A DNA stretch of 64,000 bases from the NCBI RefSeq assembly GCF_037893185.1, contig NZ_CP140772.1, forward strand, positions 1,240,001-1,304,000. Reading direction: 5' to 3'. The position numbers and the translations under genes are program-made. This document shows positions 45,361 through 54,589 of this stretch, one piece after another. The notes beneath the pieces were generated by a model, which was not told the origin of the DNA, did not search any database, and saw nothing but the letters and a program-made list of their open reading frames with translations. The DNA is from Chitinophaga sp. 180180018-3. GTDB lineage: Bacteria; Bacteroidota; Bacteroidia; Chitinophagales; Chitinophagaceae. The stretch's first letter is position 1. The number at the start of each line of letters is the position of its first letter.

Positions 45361-46578
45361 ATGGAAAGGAAAAGTTTTTTAAAAGCAGTTGCGTTTGTTT
45401 CGCTGGCGCCGGTTGTATTACTGGCAGCCTGTAAGGATGCGGGTAAAAAACAAGTTGCGGATGAAAAGAAGCAGACTTATACCTGCCCGATGCACCCGCA
45501 AATAGTGCAGGATAAACCAGGTACCTGCCCCATATGCGGTATGGATCTGGTGCCATTTGATAAAAATAATAAAGAAACTTCTCTCACCCTGGGAGAAAGC
45601 CAGATGGCATTGGCCAACATTACCACTATGGTAGTGGGTACCGGTGCCTTATCCAACTTCAAACAGCTAAACGGCAGACTGGTAACAGATCCTGAAAGGT
45701 CTGCAGTTATTTCCAGCAGGGTACCGGGACGGATAGAGGTGCTATATGTAAAGGAAACCGGTGTGAAGGTGAATAAAGGGCAGCCGCTATATAAAATATA
45801 TTCTGAACAATTGGCTTCCCTTCAACAGGAATACCTGCTGGCGGTGGCACAGGTAAAACAGTTTCCGGATGATGCCCGTTTCGGGCAGATCGAAAAAGCT
45901 GCACGTCAAAAGCTGAAGTTATATGATCAGTCAGATGGGGAGATCAATCAGTTAGTGCAATCTCAAAAGGTGAATCCTTATGTCACCTATCCGGCTACTG
46001 TCAGTGGGGTGGTTTCAGAACTTACAGCGACTGAAGGACAATATGTATCAGAAGGAGGAGCCGTGATGCGTCTGGAAGGATATAACCAGCTCTGGGTGGA
46101 AGCGGATCTGTATCCGGCGGAAGCATCTGCCATCCGTGTTGGACAATCGGTAAAGGTGGTTGTTTCAGGATGGGAAAATGAGCCACAGACCATGACGGTA
46201 CAATTTATTAATCCTGCTTTGCAAAGCGGCAGCCAGTTGATGCAGGTACGCGGAAGTATTCCTAATCCGGATAACCGTTGGCAGCCGGGTTTGCAGGCAA
46301 ATATATTATTACCCGTCAAAAGCAAAGGAGATGTATTGAGTTTGCCGGTGGATGCGGTTATCAGGGATGGAAAAGGCTCCCATGTATGGATTGAAAAAGC
46401 CCGTGGAAAATTTGAACCTCGCATGGTAAAAACAGGCATGGAGAATTTTGACGTAGTCGAAATAACAGATGGATTGCAGGCTGGCGATACGGTAGTAGTA
46501 ACCGGGGCTTATCTGTTGTATTCAGAATATATCCTTAAAAAAGGAGCTGATCCAATGGCTGGTATGCCGGGAATGTAA
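45361..46578 (+). CDS. cusB: CusB-type RND adaptor with heavy-metal-binding finger (second)
   Basis: 405 residues. Lipoprotein signal (VVLLAACKDA), then an HMBD finger YTCPMHPQIVQDKPGTCPIC and GMDLVPFDKN, then NGRLVTDPERSAVISSRVPG. The helical hairpin, lipoyl, barrel and membrane-proximal regions are all present. It begins 17 bp after the first adaptor. Having two different adaptors with one pump suggests a heteromeric adaptor ring; the first has the long low-complexity insert, this one does not. Confidence 0.9.
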   Translation: MERKSFLKAVAFVSLAPVVLLAACKDAGKKQVADEKKQTYTCPMHPQIVQDKPGTCPICGMDLVPFDKNNKETSLTLGESQMALANITTMVVGTGALSNFKQLNGRLVTDPERSAVISSRVPGRIEVLYVKETGVKVNKGQPLYKIYSEQLASLQQEYLLAVAQVKQFPDDARFGQIEKAARQKLKLYDQSDGEINQLVQSQKVNPYVTYPATVSGVVSELTATEGQYVSEGGAVMRLEGYNQLWVEADLYPAEASAIRVGQSVKVVVSGWENEPQTMTVQFINPALQSGSQLMQVRGSIPNPDNRWQPGLQANILLPVKSKGDVLSLPVDAVIRDGKGSHVWIEKARGKFEPRMVKTGMENFDVVEITDGLQAGDTVVVTGAYLLYSEYILKKGADPMAGMPGM

Positions 46579-46624
46579 TATCATAAACATTAGAGCAAAA
46601 TCATTTCATAAAAATCAAAAACCA

Positions 46625-47188
46625 ATGAAACAATTCATGAAAGTAGCCGTAGCCCCGGTATTGGCGTTGATCTTCCTCGCAGCATGTGGCAATGGCAAGG
46701 TAAACAAAGAAAGTAATGCTGCCGATTCTATCAGTCAAAGCCAGCCAGCAACAACGGAGCAAAGTACAGTCGCTGCGCCGGGTATCCAACTGAAAGATGA
46801 TAAGCTGAACGCAGTATATGGGCACTATGCGCTCCTGACAGCGGCACTGGTAAAAGGAGATGCAAAAGAAGCCCGCCTTGCGGGCAATGCAATTGCAACA
46901 GGCGCCAAAGAAATATCAGGTGGCGAATCTATCGGTTTAAACGCATCAAAGATTACAGCTACAGCAGATCTGGAAGCGCAACGGGTAGCCTATGCTGCAT
47001 TAAGCAACGACTTCATCTCCCTGGCAAAAAAATCCGGCGTCAACAATGGCCGGCTTTATGTTGATTTCTGCCCTATGGCAATGAATGATAAAGGAGCTTA
47101 TTGGATCAATGGGGATAAATCCATACGGAATCCTTATTTCGGCGAAAAGATGATGACCTGCGGCGAAGTAAAAGAAACTATTCAATAA
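46625..47188 (+). CDS. DUF3347 lipoprotein
   Basis: 187 residues with lipoprotein signal FLAACGNGK. The DUF3347 motifs are LNAVYGHYALLTAALVKGDA, LEAQRVAYAALSNDFISLAK, FCPMAMNDKGAYWINGDKS and NPYFGEKMMTCG. The His-rich insert of the 9112 and 49950 proteins is missing. It follows the second CusB by 46 bp, so it probably serves as the metal-binding domain that in other species is part of CusB. Confidence 0.85.
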   Translation: MKQFMKVAVAPVLALIFLAACGNGKVNKESNAADSISQSQPATTEQSTVAAPGIQLKDDKLNAVYGHYALLTAALVKGDAKEARLAGNAIATGAKEISGGESIGLNASKITATADLEAQRVAYAALSNDFISLAKKSGVNNGRLYVDFCPMAMNDKGAYWINGDKSIRNPYFGEKMMTCGEVKETIQ

Positions 47189-47222
47189 CAAGGAAGTACA
47201 ATCTGTAAATTAAAATCATTGC

Positions 47223-47798
47223 ATGTCTACTTTGAAAAATATCTTGAGCATTTTCTTCCTGTCACTACTGCTTTTAGGAAGTTTTCATGTGAAAGCACAA
47301 ACGGGTGAAATATGCTACAATCCTAATTTGGTAAAGGATACGAGCAAGCGTAGTATTAAATCTGTTGCAGCCAGTATAATAGGAAATGACTCTGTAAAGA
47401 TCAACTACCATTCTCCCGGTGTCAGAGGGCGAATCGTATGGGGCGGTCTGGTGCCCTACGATGAAGTGTGGGTAACCGGCGCTCATGATGCCACTACCCT
47501 TGAAATAGCTAAATCCTTTACTGTGGCTGGGAAAGTCATACCAGCAGGTAAATATGCCCTATTTACCATTCCCGGTAAAAAGGAATGGACAATTATCATC
47601 AACTCGAAATGGCAGCAGCATCTGGCTACTGAGTATGATCAGAAAGATGATGTGATAAGATTAAAGGTGAAGCCTCAGCAGCACGCTGCTACAGAAAGAT
47701 TACAATATTTTATTGAATCCGGCAAAGGCGGTTCCGGCAAAATCGCTATGGCATGGGAAAAGATACGCATTGAATTTCCTGTCACCCTAAAAAACTAA
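47223..47798 (+). CDS. DUF2911 secreted protein
   Basis: 191 residues with a signal peptide (about 1-25, ending VKAQ). The DUF2911 pattern is clear: VKINYHSPGVRGRIVWGGLV, then PYDEVWVTGAHDATTLEIAK, and AGKVIPAGKYALFTIPGKKE. The family is made of Bacteroidota secreted beta-sandwich proteins of unknown role. The position between a DUF3347 gene and a CopB-type ATPase (3 bp before it) suggests a metal-related job. Confidence 0.85.
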   Translation: MSTLKNILSIFFLSLLLLGSFHVKAQTGEICYNPNLVKDTSKRSIKSVAASIIGNDSVKINYHSPGVRGRIVWGGLVPYDEVWVTGAHDATTLEIAKSFTVAGKVIPAGKYALFTIPGKKEWTIIINSKWQQHLATEYDQKDDVIRLKVKPQQHAATERLQYFIESGKGGSGKIAMAWEKIRIEFPVTLKN

Positions 47799-47801
47799 CA
47801 T

Positions 47802-49898
47802 ATGGAAAACCAGCACAGCCATCATGAACATCACGAACACCAGCATAAGCCACCTGGTGCCAATGAAATGCCAGCAGGGCATAATCATGATCATGCAGCA
47901 ATGAGTATGGGCGGACCCACCCATCACAAAGAACATGATAGTACCGGTGGCCATGATGAACATGCCGGCCATCATACAGAAGGTTTTTTGAAACGCTTCT
48001 GGATATGCCTGGTGGTCACGGTTCCTGTATTATTGCTTTCTCATATGATACAGCAATGGCTGGGGATTGAGTTCACTTTCCCCGGCGATAAATATGTACT
48101 GCTCCTGCTGAGCAGTTTTATTTTTTTCTATGGAGGCTGGCCTTTTCTCGTTGGACTGGTGCGGGAACTGAAGGGGAAAAATCCCGGTATGATGACGCTG
48201 GTAGCCGTAGCCATTACTACCGCCTACATCTATAGTGTGGCAGTAGTTTTTGGATTGAAGGGAATGGATTTTTTCTGGGAACTGGCTACTTTAATTGATA
48301 TTATGTTACTGGGGCATTGGCTGGAAATGAAATCTCAGATGGCCGCTTCCCGTGCATTGGAATCGCTGGTTGCCTTAATGCCGTCTGTTGTACATGTAGA
48401 GCGCAATGGGCAGGTATCAGATATTCCTTTGCAGGAATTACAGAATAATGATGTGGTCCTTGTCAAACCTGGTGAAAAGATCCCTGCCGATGGTATTATA
48501 TTAGATGGTAGCTCCGACATTAACGAAAGTATGCTCACTGGTGAAAGCGTCCCGGTTAAGAAGGGGAAAGATGCAAAGGTAATCGGTGGCGCCGTAAATG
48601 GCGATGGCGCATTGAAAGTACAGGTGACCGGCGCAGGTAATGATAGTTACCTGAACAAAGTAATTACTATGGTGCAATCCGCACAGGGAGCCAAATCGAA
48701 CACACAGAACCTTGCCAATAAGGTGGCTAAATGGCTCACCATTGTTTCGATCAGTGTGGGGGTGATTACGTTCATTATATGGCTGTCGGCCGGTAAGGAG
48801 TTGTCGTTTGCCCTGGAAAGGATGGTAACGGTGATGGTTACTTCATGCCCTCATGCGCTGGGTGTAGCCATTCCGTTGGTAGTAGCCATATCCACTACGC
48901 TGTCTGCTGTTCATGGTCTGTTGATCCGCAACCGCACAGCGTTTGAAAATGCGCGTAAACTAACTACGATCATATTTGATAAGACAGGTACTCTTACAAA
49001 AGGTTCCCACGAAGTACAGCAGGTAATTCCATTGACGGAGCAGTACAAAGCGGATGAAATACTACAGTATGCCGCTGCTATTCAACAAAACTCCGAACAC
49101 CATATCGCGCACGGAGTAATGAGAAAGCTGAAAGAAAAGGGCCTACCCCTGTGGTCTTCTTCTGATTTCAGCTACATGCAGGGCATCGGTGTTACCGGTG
49201 TTGTGAATGGTAAGCAGGTCGTAGCTGCCGGTCCCAACTACTTCAAACAGGAAAATAAGCCGGCACCTGCTATTCCTGATGAGGTAGACCAGTCTACTGA
49301 TACGGTGAATTTTGTGCTGATAGACAATACTCCAGTTGGCATCATCACCTTAGCGGATAGTATCCGTGAAACAGCCGCAGAGGCTATAGCTGAGCTGAGG
49401 GCTATGGGTATAAAATCATTTCTTCTTACAGGAGACAATGAAAAGGTAGCTGCCGCAGTAGCTAAGAAACTTAATATGGATGGTTATTTAGCGAATGTGC
49501 TGCCACATGAAAAACAAAACAAGGTAAAAGAATTTCAGGATAAAGGGGAAGTAGTAGCTATGACTGGCGATGGCGTAAATGATGCGCCGGCCCTCGCTAT
49601 GGCAGATGTAGGCATTGCCGTTGGTTCCGGTACCGATGTAGCTGCCGAAACAGCGGATATCATTCTGGTGAACAGCGATCCAAAAGATGTTGTACAGATG
49701 ATTTCTTTTGGGAAAGCCACTTATCGGAAAATGATCCAGAACCTGGCATGGGCGGTTGGTTATAACGTGATCGCTATCCCACTTGCAGCCGGCGTACTGT
49801 ATCCCGGCTTTATGTTAAGCCCGGCAATGGGTGCAGTATTAATGAGCCTTAGTACTATCATTGTAGCCATCAACGCTAAGTTATTGAGAGTAAAATAA
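47802..49898 (+). CDS. copB: CopB-type P1B-ATPase (Cu/Ag)
   Basis: 698 residues. The N-terminus (about 1-60) is very rich in His (HSHHEHHEHQHK, HNHDHAAMSM, HHKEHDSTGGHDEHAGHH), with no HMA domain. Membrane helices carry the transport motif CPHALGVAIPLV (Cys near 349), the mark of the P1B-3 group. MLTGESVPVKKG, DKTGTLTKG and GDGVNDAPALAMADVG are complete. The HP motif reads SEHHIAHGV. P1B-3 pumps are reported to prefer Cu(II) or Ag(I). It starts 3 bp after the DUF2911 gene. Confidence 0.95.
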   Translation: MENQHSHHEHHEHQHKPPGANEMPAGHNHDHAAMSMGGPTHHKEHDSTGGHDEHAGHHTEGFLKRFWICLVVTVPVLLLSHMIQQWLGIEFTFPGDKYVLLLLSSFIFFYGGWPFLVGLVRELKGKNPGMMTLVAVAITTAYIYSVAVVFGLKGMDFFWELATLIDIMLLGHWLEMKSQMAASRALESLVALMPSVVHVERNGQVSDIPLQELQNNDVVLVKPGEKIPADGIILDGSSDINESMLTGESVPVKKGKDAKVIGGAVNGDGALKVQVTGAGNDSYLNKVITMVQSAQGAKSNTQNLANKVAKWLTIVSISVGVITFIIWLSAGKELSFALERMVTVMVTSCPHALGVAIPLVVAISTTLSAVHGLLIRNRTAFENARKLTTIIFDKTGTLTKGSHEVQQVIPLTEQYKADEILQYAAAIQQNSEHHIAHGVMRKLKEKGLPLWSSSDFSYMQGIGVTGVVNGKQVVAAGPNYFKQENKPAPAIPDEVDQSTDTVNFVLIDNTPVGIITLADSIRETAAEAIAELRAMGIKSFLLTGDNEKVAAAVAKKLNMDGYLANVLPHEKQNKVKEFQDKGEVVAMTGDGVNDAPALAMADVGIAVGSGTDVAAETADIILVNSDPKDVVQMISFGKATYRKMIQNLAWAVGYNVIAIPLAAGVLYPGFMLSPAMGAVLMSLSTIIVAINAKLLRVK

Positions 49899-49949
49899 AC
49901 CTTAAAACAATCTGATACCAATTTCTTTAAACATCAAAAAAACAGAAAA

Positions 49950-50585
49950 ATGAAAAAGATTATCATCGGCGCTTTAATTATTTCCACCATTACCTTTGCT
50001 GCTTGCAATAATAGCAGTAATCAATCTCATGAAGGCCATAACCACGATTCTACTGCTATGGCCGGCGAAGCCATGAAACAGGAAGCAGCACCAACCGATA
50101 ATTCAGTAGCAGCAGTGAAACCTCAGTTTACAAATGTAGATCCGAAAGCAGCAGCATCTTTGAAACTGGTAGTGGATCACTATCTGCATATCAAAAATGC
50201 TTTGGCGGGAGATAACTCCAGCGAAGCCGCAAATGGTGGCAAAGCAATGGCAGAAGCAATGGGAAAAGTAGACAAAGCTGCCCTGACCCCAGAACAACAG
50301 AAGCTATATACAGAAAATGAAGACGATCTGAAAGAACATGCAGAGCACATTGGAAAAAACGAAGGTAATATTGAGCACCAGCGTGAACATTTTGCGCAGA
50401 TGAGCGAGGATGTATATGCCCTTGTAAAGGCTTTCGGTGGCGGACAGGCACTTTATCATGATCACTGCCCGATGTATGACAATAATAAAGGCGCATTGTG
50501 GCTGAGTGAAACAAAAGAAGTAAAGAATCCTTATTTCGGTAGCAAAATGGCAACCTGTGGATCTGTTAAAGAGGTAATCAATTAA
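49950..50585 (+). CDS. DUF3347 lipoprotein with His-rich linker
   Basis: 211 residues. Signal TFAACNNSSN, then HEGHNHDSTAMAG, then a DUF3347 domain: VVDHYLHIKNALAGDNS, EDDLKEHAEHIGKNEGN, EHQREHFAQMSEDVYALVKA, HCPMYDNNKGALWLSE and NPYFGSKMATCG. It is very close to the protein at 9112, with which it shares the DDAREHAEHIGKN-type insert. It starts the second copy of the DUF3347, haem-binding, oxidase cassette. Confidence 0.85.
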   Translation: MKKIIIGALIISTITFAACNNSSNQSHEGHNHDSTAMAGEAMKQEAAPTDNSVAAVKPQFTNVDPKAAASLKLVVDHYLHIKNALAGDNSSEAANGGKAMAEAMGKVDKAALTPEQQKLYTENEDDLKEHAEHIGKNEGNIEHQREHFAQMSEDVYALVKAFGGGQALYHDHCPMYDNNKGALWLSETKEVKNPYFGSKMATCGSVKEVIN

Positions 50586-50600
50586 TGTGATTAAGCTCGG

Positions 50601-50653
50601 CTTTCTGCAAACAGGCTGGATATACCACGTATCTTCTGCCTGTTTGCAGAAAG
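50601..50653 (+). terminator. Long hairpin between DUF3347 and haem-binding genes
   Basis: CTTTCTGCAAACAGGC (50601-50616) pairs perfectly with GCCTGTTTGCAGAAAG (50638-50653), a 16-bp stem with a 21-nt loop. No T-run follows, so it may be a processing or attenuation hairpin rather than a full terminator; it lies inside an otherwise co-directional cassette. Confidence 0.6.
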
Positions 50654-50695
50654 TTGATAAAGAAACCGCTACCAGGTGATCAATAAAATTATGCT

Positions 50696-51169
50696 ATGCG
50701 AAAAGTCAAAATCGTTTTACTTATCCTGCTGGTTGTTTTTGTTCTGATACAATTTATCCGTCCAGCTAAGAATCAAAGTACCAACCAGGAATTGACAGCC
50801 GATATTACCGGAATATATACTATCCCAAACGATGTGCAAACCATATTGAAAAATGCTTGTTATGATTGTCATAGCAATAACACGCAATATCCCTGGTATG
50901 TCAATATCCAGCCCATAGGCTGGTTTATGGCAGGTCATATCAAAAATGGTAAGAAGGAGTTGAATTTTAATGAATACGGCACCTATTCTTCAAAGCGGCA
51001 GCACAATAAGCTGAAGCGCATGAAAGAACAGATAGAAGAAAACAAAATGCCTCTTTCTTCATATACATTGATACATCGGGAGGCCAAGCTGACTGCCAAT
51101 CAAAAGGAACAGGTAACTAAGTGGATAGATAGCACTTTGAATGCAGCTGAAACCGGATCAACAAATTAA
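50696..51169 (+). CDS. Haem-binding-domain protein with CxxCH
   Basis: 157 residues, a close relative of the 9718 protein. Membrane anchor at about 4-22; CYDCHSNNTQYPWYVNIQPI near residue 55; then HIKNGKKELNFNEYG. It begins 43 bp after the long hairpin and ends 13 bp before the oxidase start, so it is probably its partner. Confidence 0.85.
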   Translation: MRKVKIVLLILLVVFVLIQFIRPAKNQSTNQELTADITGIYTIPNDVQTILKNACYDCHSNNTQYPWYVNIQPIGWFMAGHIKNGKKELNFNEYGTYSSKRQHNKLKRMKEQIEENKMPLSSYTLIHREAKLTANQKEQVTKWIDSTLNAAETGSTN

Positions 51170-51182
51170 AACCTACAGTTAT

Positions 51183-53753
51183 ATGAAACACCTCTTATTA
51201 CTGGCAATGATTATTTTCCCATTTACAGTATTTGCTCAACATGGCAATACTATGCACACTATGCATAGTATGCCTTCTAACCCACGCAAGGGAGTGATTG
51301 AGTATGACTTGTATGTAAACGATACTATTGTAAATTTCTCCGGTAATAAGAGCAGGCATGCAATGGCGATCAACGGCCGGATACCTGCGCCTACCTTATA
51401 TTTTACGGAAGGTGATACCGCCATAATCCGCGTGCATAACCTCATGCACCATGAAACCTCCATTCACTGGCATGGATTACTACTACCTAACAAAGAAGAC
51501 GGTGTTCCTTATTTGACCACCGCGCCTGTCCTGCCTGGCACTACCTATACGTTTACTTTTCCCTTAAAACAGAGCGGTACCTTCTGGTATCATTCGCATA
51601 CCATGCTACAGGAGCAAATTGGCATTTATGGCCCGATTGTAATACAACCCCGTAAAAAGATTTTCCCGGTTGACAAAGATGTGGTTTTGCTTTTCTCCGA
51701 TTGGACAAACGAAAAGCCTGGTGAAGTATTGAAAACATTAAGGAGAAACGACCCTGCCAGCGAATGGTATGCCATAAAGAAAGGTTACCCGCAAAGCCTT
51801 GACAAGCTGTTGCAACACCACTCCTGGGCTGAACGGGTAAAATGGGGATGGAAGCGGATGCCACCTATGGATATGTCAGACGTTTATTATGATAAATTTC
51901 TGCTCGCAGGCAGTTCACGCCTGGATCTCTCCCAATACAAACCGGGGGAGAAGCTACGCGTGAGGATCATTAATGGATCTGCAGCATCTTACTTTTATCT
52001 ACAGTATGCCGGTGGAAAAATGGAGCTAATCGCTGCTGATGGCATCGATGTTCAGCCAGTTAAGATTGACAGGATCCTGATTGGTATTGCAGAAACCTAT
52101 GATTTTTTAATAACGGTTCCGGCATCCGGTACTTATGAACTGCGTGCCACCTCCCAGGATGTAGCAGGTTATGCCGCGGCGTTTATCGGAAAAGGTGATA
52201 CCACGTATGCTCCAAATGTTCCCCGTCCCAATGTATGGAAAATGGATGCCATGATGATGGATATGTCCGTGAACTTTCCCGGCAAGATGAGCCACAACAT
52301 GAAGGGAATGAAGATGGATAATACAGATCATGGGGATATGAAAATGGACAAGGATTCCGGTGAAATGAAAATGGATGATATGCCCGGAATGGATATGGAT
52401 AAAATGAAGAAAGATACTTCCATGCATATGAACATGTCGACGGATACAATGTCCAATATGAAGGAAATGGACCATGCCGGTATGGATACGGAAAAGGATA
52501 TGAAAGAGAAAGGCATGAAGAAAAAGCAGCCGGTAAAAGGGATGGATCATATGTATGTGCAACATCAGGAGAAAAAACAGGATGTAAAAAGCAAACATGG
52601 TGAAATGAAGATGGATGATAGGCCTGGAATGAATATGGACCACAATAAAGCAGATAATTCTATGCATATGCCGGCTGATACAGTTCCCCGAAAGGATGTG
52701 AAGCAGGATACCAGTCATAACATGGAGAATATGGATCATAGCGGGCATACCATGCCCGAAGCTGACAAAAGTGGTTTTGTAATGTTTAACTATGATATGT
52801 TGAAAGCAAGGAACAGTACTGTATTTGATAAAAGCCGGCCTGCAAGGAAGGTGGACCTGCAACTTACCGGTAATATGTATCGTTATGTGTGGTCTATTAA
52901 CAAAAAAATGCTTTCAGAGGCAGACAAAATATTAATCAAAAGAGGTGAGGTAGTGCAGTTTGTTATTGAAAATACAACCATGATGAACCACCCTATGCAT
53001 TTGCACGGACACTATTTCCGGGTACTGAACAAAAACGGCGACTATTCTCCGCTGAAACATACACTAGATATATCTCCAATGGCAACTGTAACTATCGAGT
53101 TTGCGGCTGATGAAGACAAGGACTGGTTTTTCCACTGCCATATTCTTTACCACATGATGAGTGGTATGTCCAGAGTTGTTCACTACGACGGAAGTGTGCG
53201 GGATACTGCTTTGGCACCATTTCCCCTGAAAAAATTACTCAAAGAGGAAAAAATGTGGTTTTTATACGGAAGCATTGCTGCCAAGAGCCATATGAGTGAG
53301 CTCCAGGCCAACTATATCAATGCCCGCAATGCCTTCCGGGCAGAGGTGAATGCCAACTATAACGGCCAATATGAGGCGAATGTAAGTTACGAACGCTACA
53401 TAGGTGACTGGTTCCGGCCATATATTGGTTTCAGCACACTCCGGCAGAAATACTACAACGTATTTACCAACAAGCAAACCTTCGAGCAGGATTTTGATCT
53501 GCCGGTACTGGGGGTACGTTATACACTACCGTTCTTCATAGATGCTGACCTCCGCGTTAATGCCAAAGGCCGGGTAAGGCTTGAACTGGATGGTGAACAG
53601 TGGCTACTGCCCAGGATGTTCTTTAACTGGCGTGTAAATACGGATCAGGAATACCATCTTGACCTGGAATACCTGCTTGCTAAGAAGATATCACTGTCCG
53701 GTGGCTATGATTCCAGGTATAAGTGGGGCGGCGGTTTACTGGTTCGTTTTTAA
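51183..53753 (+). CDS. Multicopper oxidase fused to CopB-like barrel (second copy)
   Basis: 856 residues from ATG 51183; the upstream in-frame start at 51141 would precede the signal peptide (ILLLAMIIFPFTVFAQ-like) by 14 residues, so I reject it. Copper sites: SIHWHGLLLPN, TFWYHSHTM, HPMHLHGHYF and FFHCHILYHMMSGM. Between cupredoxins 2 and 3 an unusually long Met/His/Asp-rich region (about 355-535) contains many DMKM- and HGEMKM-type repeats. The last 190 residues are barrel strands. Unlike the 10277 protein there is no HMBD finger at the N-terminus. Confidence 0.9.
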   Translation: MKHLLLLAMIIFPFTVFAQHGNTMHTMHSMPSNPRKGVIEYDLYVNDTIVNFSGNKSRHAMAINGRIPAPTLYFTEGDTAIIRVHNLMHHETSIHWHGLLLPNKEDGVPYLTTAPVLPGTTYTFTFPLKQSGTFWYHSHTMLQEQIGIYGPIVIQPRKKIFPVDKDVVLLFSDWTNEKPGEVLKTLRRNDPASEWYAIKKGYPQSLDKLLQHHSWAERVKWGWKRMPPMDMSDVYYDKFLLAGSSRLDLSQYKPGEKLRVRIINGSAASYFYLQYAGGKMELIAADGIDVQPVKIDRILIGIAETYDFLITVPASGTYELRATSQDVAGYAAAFIGKGDTTYAPNVPRPNVWKMDAMMMDMSVNFPGKMSHNMKGMKMDNTDHGDMKMDKDSGEMKMDDMPGMDMDKMKKDTSMHMNMSTDTMSNMKEMDHAGMDTEKDMKEKGMKKKQPVKGMDHMYVQHQEKKQDVKSKHGEMKMDDRPGMNMDHNKADNSMHMPADTVPRKDVKQDTSHNMENMDHSGHTMPEADKSGFVMFNYDMLKARNSTVFDKSRPARKVDLQLTGNMYRYVWSINKKMLSEADKILIKRGEVVQFVIENTTMMNHPMHLHGHYFRVLNKNGDYSPLKHTLDISPMATVTIEFAADEDKDWFFHCHILYHMMSGMSRVVHYDGSVRDTALAPFPLKKLLKEEKMWFLYGSIAAKSHMSELQANYINARNAFRAEVNANYNGQYEANVSYERYIGDWFRPYIGFSTLRQKYYNVFTNKQTFEQDFDLPVLGVRYTLPFFIDADLRVNAKGRVRLELDGEQWLLPRMFFNWRVNTDQEYHLDLEYLLAKKISLSGGYDSRYKWGGGLLVRF

Positions 53754-53783
53754 TCATTTCAATTTTTATATTTTCAGATTTTC

Positions 53784-54569
53784 ATGGCAAAAAGTAAGCA
53801 TTATTACATTCGTAAATCACATCGTTATCTGGGTCTTATCCTGGGTATTCAGTTTTTACTCTGGACTATCGGCGGGCTGTACTTCAGTTGGAGCAATATG
53901 GACGAAGTGCATGGCGATTTCCAGAAGAAACCGGAACCTCTGTTATCAGCTAGTCTTTCTCTTGTATCCCCTACAGCAGCACTGAATACAATCCGGAAGG
54001 CTGCTGGCATAGATTCTGTGTCTTCTCTTCAGTTAATACAAATCCTGGGAAAGCCATATTATCAGATCAGGAGCATGGAGGATGTAAGCAAAGGCCCATC
54101 ACATGAGCACTCTGGCCACCATCGGATATTTCTTATTGATGCCACCACTGGCCTGGTTCGGCCTGCCCTTTCTCAGCAGGAAGCTGTAGATGTAGCCAAA
54201 ATACGCTTTAATGGCAATCCAAAGGTAGCATCGGTAGAATATTTAACTGCAACCGATGGACACCATGAATACAGGGAAAGTGCTTTACCGGCATATGCGG
54301 TTACGTTTGATCACCCATCTGCCACTACTGTCTATGTATCTGCTGAGCTTGGAACTGTACAGAAATTCCGTAATAACAAGTGGCGGATTTTTGATTTTCT
54401 ATGGATGTTACATACGATGGACTATCAATCCAGGGATAATATTGGTAACATTTTGTTACGTGCTTTTTCGATATTTGGCCTGGTAACCGTAATGTCAGGT
54501 TTTATGCTTTATGCTGTAAGTGCCCGCTGGCTAAAACGTGGTAAAAAACGGGTTGTTGTAAGAAGTTGA
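53784..54569 (+). CDS. PepSY-domain membrane protein
   Basis: 261 residues. One N-terminal helix (KSHRYLGLILGIQFLLWTIG, about 10-35), a periplasmic part with a PepSY-like module (QQEAVDVAKIRFNGNPKV near 130 and VSAELGTVQKFRNNKWRIFD near 190) and a C-terminal helix. The pair WRIFDFLWMLHTMDY with His is a usual PepSY-associated feature. Such proteins often act as ferric or cupric reductases or as redox partners. It follows the oxidase by 30 bp. Confidence 0.85.
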   Translation: MAKSKHYYIRKSHRYLGLILGIQFLLWTIGGLYFSWSNMDEVHGDFQKKPEPLLSASLSLVSPTAALNTIRKAAGIDSVSSLQLIQILGKPYYQIRSMEDVSKGPSHEHSGHHRIFLIDATTGLVRPALSQQEAVDVAKIRFNGNPKVASVEYLTATDGHHEYRESALPAYAVTFDHPSATTVYVSAELGTVQKFRNNKWRIFDFLWMLHTMDYQSRDNIGNILLRAFSIFGLVTVMSGFMLYAVSARWLKRGKKRVVVRS

Positions 54570-54589
54570 CAACTGAATATTATTATCAA

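Noticed and set aside
49085..49120. SEHHIA in the CopB-type ATPase as a damaged HP motif
   Set aside because: The ATP-contacting His is kept, and I believe variation of the Pro occurs in this group, so I do not treat it as inactivating.
52260..52760. Tandem repeat array or CRISPR-like region
   Set aside because: The repetitive look comes from in-frame Met/Lys/Asp-rich codons of variable length; there are no constant repeats with unique spacers.
52107..52862. 251-codon minus-strand ORF, rich in His and Ile
   Set aside because: It is antisense to the Met/Asp/His-rich repeats of the oxidase; the ATG/GAT repeats give CAT/ATC on the other strand, which explains its composition.
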